Below the pieces are notes generated by a model that ran no database searches, had not been told where the DNA came from, and worked only from the letters and a program-made list of their open reading frames with translations. Made by a program: the position numbers and the translations under genes. Below are positions 37,074 through 45,200 of a DNA stretch of 64,000 nt, in pieces. The stretch's first letter is position 1, and every line of letters begins with the position of its first letter. The DNA is from Tepidimicrobium xylanilyticum (lineage in GTDB: Bacteria > Bacillota > Clostridia > Tissierellales > Tepidimicrobiaceae). The stretch is taken from contig NZ_FNNG01000005.1 of assembly GCF_900106765.1 (NCBI RefSeq), positions 62,001-126,000 of the forward strand, in the 5' to 3' direction.

Positions 37074-37160
37074 TTAGTTTTTTATTACAATTTTTATGCT
37101 AAAGAAAGCTATTATCATTATCAACAAAATTGCTATTAATGCAGTCCAAAATACAAGCAT
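37074..37160 (-). CDS. 28-residue hydrophobic peptide, type I toxin-like
   Basis: Starts MLVFWTALIAIL, includes AFFSIK and ends VIKN: one transmembrane segment with a basic tail. AAAAGGAGC lies 11 bases before the ATG. It shares 20 of 28 residues with the peptide at 38193, including MLVFWTAL and AFFSI, and has the same ribosome site and spacing. Beyond its stop on the minus strand are two small hairpins (around 37036-37057 and 37020-37035). Size, composition and context resemble type I toxins; this is inferred. Confidence 0.65.
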   Translation of the reverse strand: MLVFWTALIAILLIMIIAFFSIKIVIKN

Positions 37161-37449
37161 CTTTAATTCAGCTCCTTTTTTGTTTTTTGTAACTTATAGC
37201 ATAATATTACAGTACAATATAAAAGGAAGCTCTAGAGTTGTTCCATGGCATTTATTTTAATGAATTAGGAGTTTTAAAACCATCTAATATTTTTTTGATA
37301 ATTTTTAAGGAAAAATCAAAAAGAGCTAAAATTCAGTTTCATAAACCTTAACATTTTGACACTTTACAAAACTACTTGCTTATCTTATTTTGTTTAAATA
37401 TCTAGTCTGCACTCTTCTACATATAGGTTTAACAAATGTATTATAACAT

Positions 37450-37557
37450 CTATTTCATTTTTCTGAGCTCAGAGGATATTTTTGTGGTTTTTTCCATTCC
37501 AGTAAAAAGCAAATCGTATTTATTATTATCTTTTCTTATTTGCTCTAGCGTTTTCAC
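37450..37557 (-). CDS. Small peptide gene, 35 residues
   Basis: GTG start six bases after AAGGAGG on the minus strand, giving a charged soluble peptide with TLEQIRKDNNKYDLL and TTKISSELRKMK. A TATAAT box follows its stop. It lies between the candidate small RNA (37634-37749) and the hydrophobic peptide at 37074 on the same strand. The strong ribosome site is the main evidence. Not recognised. Confidence 0.4.
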   Translation of the reverse strand: MKTLEQIRKDNNKYDLLFTGMEKTTKISSELRKMK

Positions 37558-37633
37558 TTTATTCCTCCTTGTAATCCTTTGTGTAGTAAACTACTCCGCA
37601 ATTGAATAACCGAGGATTCCCGCTCCGTATTCT

Positions 37634-37749
37634 AAAAGAAAAAGCCATTGATGCATATAACAATCAATGACCTTTCTCAATACCTAAACAAACACTCAAA
37701 GTCAAGAACTAGCACATCTCGGCTTTTATATTTAAATTTTTTCTCATAC
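37634..37749 (-). ncRNA. Candidate small RNA
   Basis: On the minus strand, a promoter-like TTGAAT (plus 37780-37785), 18 bases, TATAAT (plus 37756-37761) is followed by about 115 bases. These end in a hairpin (CATTGAT/ATCAATG, 37646-37669) and a T-rich run CTTTTTCTTTT. No protein over 12 residues fits. It may be an antisense or independent regulatory RNA of the peptide locus. Confidence 0.4.
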
Positions 37750-37879
37750 ACATATATTATAATCATTCAAATACCAAATATTCAATATAAATGCCGCAAT
37801 AAATTGTGATTTTTTATATTTTTTATGAAGTTGACAAAATAACTTTATGCATAAAAATACATAATGTACATAAGATACA

Positions 37880-37907
37880 TTACATATATCAAAAAACATG
37901 GTATAAT
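37880..37907 (+). promoter_or_regulatory. Promoter of the plus-strand peptide mRNA (probable)
   Basis: TATAAT at 37902-37907 preceded by TGG, an extended -10 (TGnTATAAT), with a weak TTACAT -35. Transcription from about 37914 would give a 5' leader of about 280 bases before the peptide at 38193, passing across the antisense RNA candidate. Confidence 0.5.
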
Positions 37908-38034
37908 TGAGGTGAAATAAGATATTAGCTCTGGAGAGAGATTCTTAAAAAATATACTCTGAGGTCAATTTTTAGCCTTAACTTTTTTTATTAAGATAAG
38001 TTTTTGTACTGGATTAAAGTTTTGAGTAGAGAAC

Positions 38035-38115
38035 AAAAAAATGATAGGTATTCCCCTAACTAACCTATCATTTTCTTAACAACCCTATTTAGAAAAAGCT
38101 TCACAACCTCTTCTT
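38035..38115 (-). ncRNA. Candidate antisense RNA to the peptide mRNA leader
   Basis: On the minus strand an extended -10 (TGATATAAT, plus 38122-38130) leads to about 80 bases. They end in a nine-pair stem, ATGATAGGT/ACCTATCAT (38041-38071), with a run of Us (plus A run 38035-38040). The RNA would be fully complementary to the leader of the plus-strand peptide mRNA, the usual arrangement of a type I antitoxin RNA. Promoter, hairpin and U run are seen; expression is inferred. Confidence 0.5.
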
Positions 38116-38192
38116 ACTCTTATTATATCATAATTTTAAGAAAAATAAACATAAAGTTTTCTAATAGAAACCATAAAGGAGCGATACAAAAG

Positions 38193-38282
38193 ATGCTTGT
38201 ATTTTGGACTGCGTTAGCAGCAATTATTTTAATGACAATAATGGCCTTTTTTAGTATAAGGACTATGATTAAAAACGAATAG
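38193..38282 (+). CDS. 29-residue hydrophobic peptide, type I toxin-like
   Basis: Starts MLVFWTALAAII, includes AFFSIR and ends MIKNE: one membrane span with a charged C-terminus. AAAGGAGC lies 11 bases before the ATG. Paralogue of the minus-strand peptide at 37074-37160. A terminator (CACCAC/GTGGTG, 38310-38332, then TTGCTTTT) follows. The gene has its own promoter, long leader and candidate antisense RNA, so it is a self-contained unit. Confidence 0.7.
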   Translation: MLVFWTALAAIILMTIMAFFSIRTMIKNE

Positions 38283-38668
38283 ACATATTTTGATTTACAG
38301 ACAATAGTTCACCACCTCTATATTAAGTGGTGTTGCTTTTATTTCTCATAAAATTGTTAATTGCGTATTTTTCTAGTGATATACATAATCCTTTGCATAT
38401 GAATAATTAATTCTTAAGGTATTTTCTATATTTTATTTATTTCAAAACTTGTAAGCTTTCTTCAATTAGTCACTTTATAGCTTTACTACAATTTATCATT
38501 CCAAAAGATATTTAACACATAAGAAAACTTCTGGTCTTTTAATTTTCTAGGATAAGTTTTGTTAAGTACCGGACTGCCCCCTTAATTTTGGACAAAAACT
38601 CAAAAATATTAGATGTTAGAAGTGCTGATGGGTATAAGATAGGTAGGAAAAAATAAGGGGGATGTTCT

Positions 38669-39049
38669 ATGGAAATCAGAGAAATTATGAAGTCACCAGT
38701 AATAGCAGTGTTTCCAGATGAAACAGTGGGTAAGGCCTTAGAGATTATGTATAGGGAAAATATCAATGGGATGCCTGTACTAGACAAAGATGGAAATTTA
38801 GTAGGCATAGTGGTTAGGGCAGATATATATAGGTTTTTGATTGATCCTGGCCATTACAAGTCCTGCCCTGTAGAGTGGGTCATGACAAAGGAGGTCGTTA
38901 AAGCCTATGCACATGAAGATATTAAGCTTGTGGCTAAAAGGCTTAGAGAAAGGGATGTTATTGCCTTGCCTGTAATGGAAGGGGATAAGGTTGTTGGCAT
39001 AGTGTCTATTGAAGATTTTGTAGACCATTTCATTGGGATTTCCCAATAA
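38669..39049 (+). CDS. Tandem CBS-domain protein
   Basis: A 126-residue protein made of two CBS motifs (IMKSPVIAVFPDETVGKALE ... GMPVLDKDGNLVGIV; VMTKEVVKAYAHEDIKLV ... ALPVMEGDKVVGIVSIEDF). These form one Bateman module that binds adenine nucleotides. No effector domain is attached, so it presumably regulates a partner. AGGGGGAT precedes the ATG. Confidence 0.92.
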   Translation: MEIREIMKSPVIAVFPDETVGKALEIMYRENINGMPVLDKDGNLVGIVVRADIYRFLIDPGHYKSCPVEWVMTKEVVKAYAHEDIKLVAKRLRERDVIALPVMEGDKVVGIVSIEDFVDHFIGISQ

Positions 39050-39111
39050 TATATTAATTTCTTTTATAACTATTAATTTATATTAATCTAGGCCTTATTT
39101 TAACAGGAAAG

Positions 39112-39145
39112 AAGGCATATTTGCAACTATGGCAAATATGCCTTT
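39112..39145. terminator. Bidirectional terminator
   Basis: Thirteen-base stem AAGGCATATTTGC / GCAAATATGCCTT between the convergent CBS gene and the minus-strand gene ending at 39148. Confidence 0.88.
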
Positions 39146-39147
39146 GA

Positions 39148-39678
39148 TTATTTTCCGCTTTCCCAAGCATCTAATTTTTCCATAATTCTATTATAGGTTT
39201 CCTTTGAGATTTCTGGGAGCTCCCCTAGTATCTTTTCTGCTGCCTTAAACCCATCGTCTATGGCCTTTTTAAGGGTGTCCAGCTTTGATTTGTCCCCTCC
39301 TGATATGGCTATGGCAAAGTCTACAATTCTTTGGCTGACAGCCTCAACGCCCAAGATTCCATCTGGTCCAATTAATTCTTGAGCTTCTAAGCGAGCCATA
39401 TTATCAATAATTACTACGTCTCCTTTTTCCAATAAGTGAAAGGCTTTTCCTTGGCGAGTTAATAGGTTCTCTACAATCCTCCTTATGGAGGCATATGTTC
39501 TTTCGGATTCCTTCTTAAGCCTGTCTACAGTTATCTTATCATATATATGGTCCTTATTCCTATCAGATGTTTTTTCATAAATAGCTGCTGGCAACTCTTT
39601 TTTTCTTTTTTTCTTTTCGGGCACCACTTTTTCTAGCTTTGCAACTGGCAGGCTTGGACGAACTTTTTGGATTTTCAT
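39148..39678 (-). CDS. Conserved hypothetical protein, 176 residues
   Basis: Basic N-terminus (MKIQKVRPSLP ... EKKKRKKELP), then a helical domain with VENLLTRQGKAFHLLEKGD, GPDGILGVEAVSQRIVDFAI and a C-terminal SGGDKSKLDTLKKAIDDGF. The GPDGxxGVEAVSxRIxxFA motif recurs in uncharacterised clostridial proteins related to DUF5610. The ATG at 39678 follows AAGGGGTGG; an in-frame GTG at 39687 lies inside that site. Confidence 0.65.
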   Translation of the reverse strand: MKIQKVRPSLPVAKLEKVVPEKKKRKKELPAAIYEKTSDRNKDHIYDKITVDRLKKESERTYASIRRIVENLLTRQGKAFHLLEKGDVVIIDNMARLEAQELIGPDGILGVEAVSQRIVDFAIAISGGDKSKLDTLKKAIDDGFKAAEKILGELPEISKETYNRIMEKLDAWESGK

Positions 39679-39864
39679 ATTTACCACCCCTTATTATATA
39701 TATCGGTAGTAAAAGGAAAATAATAAAATGTAAATTATACGATACTACCCTATTTAGTTAATTTATGTTGCAATACTCTTTAGGACATATTATATTGTAA
39801 TCATAGGAGGAACAGCCATGGTATTTATTCAATGTTTGTTCCATCATTAAGGAGGGAGCCGAAC

Positions 39865-41172
39865 ATGGGTGGATTTTATTATTATCCTGAAAAGAGTTAT
39901 CAGGTTAATAAGGAAGGAGAAAGTAAAGAATACAAACTAACATCTGATGCAAATGGAAACATCATTGTTCCAGATGAGTTGAAAAGAAGGTTGGGTTTAA
40001 AAGATAGGGCAGAATTAAAAGTAGTTGTTCATAAGGATAGGATTGAGCTATTTCCTAATATCCATAGCCTTTCCAAAGTATATATTGAACCTACAACACT
40101 ATGCAACCTAACATGCCAAACTTGTGTAAGAAATACTTGGAAGGAACCAATTGGGGAAATGAGCCTGGATACTTTTGATAATCTTGTTGAACAGCTTAAG
40201 GATTTTCAAGATTTAGAAGCCGTAATGTTTGGAGGCTTTGGGGAGCCAACTTATCATAAGAAAATCTTATACATGATTGGTCGAATCAAATCACTTGGCA
40301 TCAATGTTGAAATGACTACAAATGGAACATTGTTGGATGAAGATATGGTTAAGGGATTATTTGCAAACAAACTGGATACCTTGTGGGTGTCAATTGACGG
40401 GGTTGATGAAGGCATTTTTGAAAATATCAGAAAAGGTGCAAGTTATAAAAGTGTGACTGAAAATCTTCAATTAATAAAATCAATAAATGAAAAAAGTCGC
40501 CATAAAATTAAAGTTGGAATTGCCTTTGTTGTTATGAAAGAAAATGTTAATAGTTTGGGAAATTTGCACAAGCTAGCTCATAAAGTTGGTGCCAACATGA
40601 TTTCTATAAGCAATGTTTTGCCTTACAGTAGAGATATGGCAGACCAAATGCTGTGCAATTTTGTAGCATCATCATATGATTCTAGAAGTTTACCACCTTT
40701 GGCCATCAGCCTACCCTTAATCGACCTTAATCAATATACTAAGGAACCCTTATTTAGATTATTAAGCTATAATTATAATGTTTCAATAATTACCAATCAG
40801 ATTGGAACAGAAACTTCCAAGTGTAAATTTATTAAGGAAAGGTGTACATTTATCAGATGGGATGGTATGGTTTCTCCATGTATGGCTCTACTTCATTTTA
40901 ACAGCACCTATTCGTATATTAGCACCCCATATTTTAAAAGAAATGTTACAGCTTATACGTTGGGTAATGTAAACGAAAGCAAGCTTATAGATATTTGGAA
41001 TTCTGAAGAGTATAAAAGCTTCAGAAACAAGGTAGATGACTATGAATTTTCGCCATGTCATGCCTGTGCTAGTTGTGAGCTTAATAAAGAGAACAAAGAA
41101 GACTGTTTTGGGAATACATTCCCAACATGTGGAGGGTGCTTATGGGGGCAAGGGGTAATCCAATGCCCATAG
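39865..41172 (+). CDS. Radical SAM protein, tungsten-cofactor oxidoreductase maturase type
   Basis: A 435-residue radical SAM enzyme. Residues 20-70 resemble an AbrB/SpoVT-like beta domain (GNIIVPDELKRRLGLKDRAE). The SAM-cluster motif is CNLTCQTC (near residue 83), followed by GGFGEPT. A Cys-rich SPASM-type C-terminus ends CHACASC ... CGGCLWGQGVIQCP, an ending characteristic of maturases found beside tungsten aldehyde:ferredoxin oxidoreductases. No such oxidoreductase lies in the window. The start follows GGAGGGAG; an earlier in-frame TTG has none. Confidence 0.8.
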   Translation: MGGFYYYPEKSYQVNKEGESKEYKLTSDANGNIIVPDELKRRLGLKDRAELKVVVHKDRIELFPNIHSLSKVYIEPTTLCNLTCQTCVRNTWKEPIGEMSLDTFDNLVEQLKDFQDLEAVMFGGFGEPTYHKKILYMIGRIKSLGINVEMTTNGTLLDEDMVKGLFANKLDTLWVSIDGVDEGIFENIRKGASYKSVTENLQLIKSINEKSRHKIKVGIAFVVMKENVNSLGNLHKLAHKVGANMISISNVLPYSRDMADQMLCNFVASSYDSRSLPPLAISLPLIDLNQYTKEPLFRLLSYNYNVSIITNQIGTETSKCKFIKERCTFIRWDGMVSPCMALLHFNSTYSYISTPYFKRNVTAYTLGNVNESKLIDIWNSEEYKSFRNKVDDYEFSPCHACASCELNKENKEDCFGNTFPTCGGCLWGQGVIQCP

Positions 41173-41196
41173 AAGAGGCAAGGCAAGCTGTATCTA

Positions 41197-41527
41197 TTGA
41201 CGCACTTGTGTTGGCCTGTGGTTTTCTACCCCTTGGAGACAGCCGGTAGTTTTGGTTTATTCTCGATTGATTTTAGCTTTGCATATATATTTGCTGCCAA
41301 TATATACTATAACTACAAGGTTATTTGGATATACGTAGGTACCATAATATTTATATATGTACTAGCGATTTTATATGCCCAAATGAGTTTTTTACAGGGC
41401 AGGTTAAGGATATCATTGGCTGGGTATTTTTGTGATAGTATTCATCCTTTCTTTTTTTGTCTTTACCATTCTGTCTAGGAGATCACGAAATATGCTCCTG
41501 GATATAGAAAATAGTCTTAAAAATTAA
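41197..41527 (+). pseudogene. Broken membrane-protein gene
   Basis: Frame one gives two hydrophobic segments (FAYIFAANIYY; VIWIYVGTIIFIYVLAILYAQ), then frameshifts near 41400-41430. The other frames continue LGIFVIVFILSFFVFTILSR and RNMLLDIENSLKN to a stop at 41527. The family is not recognised. It lies 24 bases after the radical SAM gene and its stop touches the decayed T-box. Confidence 0.6.
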
Positions 41528-41682
41528 TCAAAAATTCTGTGAATTAAAGTAGTAACTAAAGTCATATGGTTTTATCGAGCTGGAGTTGGTGAAAGTCTGA
41601 TACCATAGCTTTAGTGAATAGGTCTAGGAGAAGTTTGGTGAAATAGAAAAGCCCTTGTAACCATTGGAGTTACAAGGGCTTT
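41514..41682 (+). promoter_or_regulatory. Decayed T-box Stem I joined to a terminator
   Basis: Bases 41514-41648 match the Stem I half of the Trp T-box at 46770-46905 at about 85-90% by eye, including GTCATATGGTTTTAT, GGAGTTGGTGAAAGT and GGTCTAGGAGAAGTTTGG. The specifier triplet is TAG (41619-41621) instead of TGG. The 5' strand of the specifier stem has changed (TAGA to TTAA). There is no antiterminator. It runs straight into a hairpin (GCCCTTGTAAC/GTTACAAGGGC, 41651-41680) that resembles the terminator beside tRNA-Ala (47989-48022). No regulated gene remains. Confidence 0.82.
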
Positions 41683-42275
41683 ATGATGGAGATATTTTAA
41701 AACTTAGTGGCCAAATAATAGTCGAAATTTTTATGATCAAATAGATATATGTCTAATTGTTATTTATTAAAGATGAATGGTTTCCTTGTGATGGATGCAT
41801 TAATAAATTTTAGTATAATATTTCATATTATCAAAGTTAAATAGAAGCCGACAACTTTTTATCAACAAGAAAAATTTTAACGATATGTTCTATTTTATTT
41901 AGGGTAGCAGGTGAAAAAGTCCTAAATTCGGAAGGCTTAAATGTAATAACGAATATAAGCTTATCAAGTAAAGTATAAGGATTGTTTTAAGGCATTTGAA
42001 TATAAAAGGAAATGAGCATGAGAGAAGTTAATGAATTGTTCTCGTGTCCATTTTTAGTTCCTAGATGTATTTATTATAAATGAATATTATGATATAAAAT
42101 CATTTATTAGAAATATTAATTTTAAATTTCATCTAGGCTATGCTATTATTATACCAGTTTGAAGCAAATTTAGGTTCTTGTAAATGGAGGTGTTTTATTT
42201 TATATGAAAACATAGTAAAAATAGCTTATCAATAAAAAAAGGAATGTTAAAAGATTGACAAAGGAAGGGGTTTAA
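41683..42275 (+). other. Intergenic region before the LRR/SLH gene
   Basis: AT-rich, without a gene. The first bases (ATGATGGAGATA) match the 3' end of the tRNA-Ala gene plus flank (ATGGTGGAGATA) with one change. The strip CCAAATAATAGTCGAAAT at 41711 resembles GCTAAATAGTAGTCAAAAT at 47939. AAGGAAGGGG precedes the next start. Confidence 0.5.
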
Positions 42276-45200
42276 ATGGAGCAATTTAATGCAATATTTA
42301 GGGAGAATATAAAACGTTTTATTGCATATCTTCTTGTATTTATTATGTTTTTTTCTATTTTATTTCCAGCATCAGTAATTGCTGAAGAAGCTCAAACTGA
42401 TCCAGAGCCTGAATTTGAGTTTTTAAATGGTGAAATTACTGGATATAATGGGACTGAAACAGATGTAGTTATTCCTGAGACAATTGGTGGAGAAGCTGTT
42501 ACTGCTATTGGGAATAATGCATTTAGAAATAAAGGGCTTACTTCTATAATAATACCAAATACTGTAAAGACTATAGGTATGCAAGCATTTGCACAGAATA
42601 ATTTAACTTCAATTGAACTTCCAGGAAATTTGACTGAAATGGGAAACATGGCTTTTGCTAAAAATCAATTAATATCTGTAATACTACCTGAAACTCTAAA
42701 GAATATTCCAACAGGAGCTTTTTATGATAATCAACTAACTTCTGTAACAATACCAGAAGGAGTTACGCATATAGCAAAAATTGCATTTGCCAATAATCAA
42801 CTAACATCAGTTATTATCCCAAAAAGTACAGAATATATGTTTAGTGATTCTTTTAAAGGAAATGACAATATTAACTTAACCTATACTCTATTAGTAGAAA
42901 CTCTTGAAGGATCAAAAAATATAGATACAAAAGGAAAGACTGGAGAAAGTGTACAGGCATTAAAAGAAGCTATCACAGAAGGAGAGGAAGTAAACCAAAA
43001 GCCTTTAGCAACTCTAGATGAAGTAAAAGAGGTAGTTAAAAAGATAAATGATGCTATAGATGCACTAGAAGATGAATCAGGTGTAAAATCAAGCATAAAA
43101 AAGATTGAACCCTTAGAAGACATAGAAGTAAGCCTTGGTACAAGTGAATATGAAGCAAAAGCCAAACTACCTGACAAGGCTATTATAATAGATTCAAATA
43201 ATCAAAAATATAAGGTGGATGTAACTTGGTTAATATCAGACTATGATGGAAATGCTGTAGGTGAATATACTGCAGAAGGAATATTTGAACTTCCAGAAGG
43301 AGTGGTTCAACCAGACCCACCAATAGAGTTAAAAGTAATAGTGAAAATAATAGTAAAATCTGGAGAAGTACAAGATGAAGAATGGGGCATAGAAGATTTT
43401 ACATATGAAGGAACAACTATAACCGGATTTTCTGAAAATGGAAAAGAAAAGTTTAAGACTAATAAACATATAGTTCTACTTGCAGTAAATAAACTGGGAG
43501 AGCCAATAACAGAGATAGGAGACAGGGCATTTTTAGGGGAATATAGCACTATGAAAGACCCTAAAGTTGGTATAAACTCTGTAAAAATTCCGGATACAGT
43601 TGAAATAATAGGAAAAGAAGCCTTTCGTTATAATTGTTTGACAGAAATTGATATTCCGGATAGCGTAACCACTATAAGAGAATCTGCATTTAATGGGAAT
43701 AAATTACAATCTTTAGTTATACCAGATAGCGTAATAGAAATAGGAAGTGGAGCATTTACTCTTAATGAGATAGCAAACTTGAAGCTTTCTAATAGTTTAA
43801 CAACTATACCAACAGCTTTTAGTTATAACAATTTAACTACTGTATCAATTCCAGAAGGTGTAACGAGGATAGATGATTTAGCTTTTAGTGACAATCAATT
43901 GACTGAGGTAAAATTTCCAAGTACTTTGAAGTATTTGTCTGGATTCAATAACAACAATTTTACATCTATAACGATTCCCGAAAATGTAACTGAATTAGGG
44001 AAAAGGGCTTTTGCTAGAAATAAGATAACTTCTGTAACTATTCCAGGTAACGTTAAGATTATAGGTGAAAATGCATTTTGGAATACTTGGCATGATGATT
44101 ATTTAGATTCAGTAATTATTGAAGAAGGCGTTGAAGTAATAGACAAATATGCGTTTTCAAACAACAAGTTGAAGGATGTTAATCTACCAAGTAGTATAAG
44201 GGCACTTCATGAAAAAGCCTTTTATCAAAATGAAGGATATGATGGCGTAGTTCACCTATATACTCCTAATTATGAAAACAAAAATAACTTACTGGATTCT
44301 AATTATCATGTAATTAATCCTGCAAAGATCATTGTTAAATATGTGTTTAATGATGAAGTTCTGAAAGAGGAACAAATATGGAAGAATCTGCTAACTGGAG
44401 AGTATTATCGTATAGGAGATAAAGATGTAGAGATAATTCCTGAATATGATGATAATAAGTATGAATTAGTAAGCAACAATCCAGTAACAATTAATTTAGA
44501 GAATAAAGAAACACAAGTTGTTTTTCGGTGTAGGATAAAAGAAGTAGTAGAAGAAGTAAGAATTAAAGCAATAGACCAGGTAACACCAATAGTTGTAGAT
44601 TATGGAACGCCTAAAGAAATGGCCATAAGAAAATTACCATACAGGACTTATATAATAGACTCCAAAAATCAAGCACATAAAGTAAATTTGACTTGGATAC
44701 TTGAAGAATATAATGGGAATATTGCAGGAGAATATGAAGCAATTGGAACTTTTAAGCTTCCAGAAGGGATAAGCCAATCTAATCCAGAAACCAAGCTAGA
44801 AGTAGTTGGAAAGATAATTGTAAAGGATAAATACGCAATTCCAGTTGATAGTGAATGGGAAATAGAGGATTTTACATATGAAGACACAACTATAACTGGT
44901 TTTTCAGAAAAAGGATTAGAAAAATTAACTGAAAATAAAGTTCTAGTTTTACCTGAAGTAAACGAAAGAGGAGAAAAAATAACTTGCATAGGGAAAAGAG
45001 CATTTAAAAATAGGCAATTGACTACAGTAGTAATTCCCGAAGGTTTAGATGGGTTAATAATAGAAGAAGGCGCTTTTCAGGATAATCAAATAGAAAAAGT
45101 ATTTATTCCAGAAGGTGTAAAGGAAATAGACACTTATGCATTTAAAAATAATAGAATAAGGTATATAGAATTTCCTAGAACTTTGAAAAAGATAGGAAAT

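Noticed and set aside
37926-37990. Possible glycine riboswitch (GCTCTGGAGAG then TTTTTAGCC)
   Set aside because: The CTCTGGAGAG start matches, but the CACCGAAGG core and second part of the aptamer are absent and no glycine gene follows.
41197-41478. Intact 93-residue membrane protein
   Set aside because: The hydrophobic protein clearly continues in other frames to 41527, so the frame is a fragment of a broken gene.
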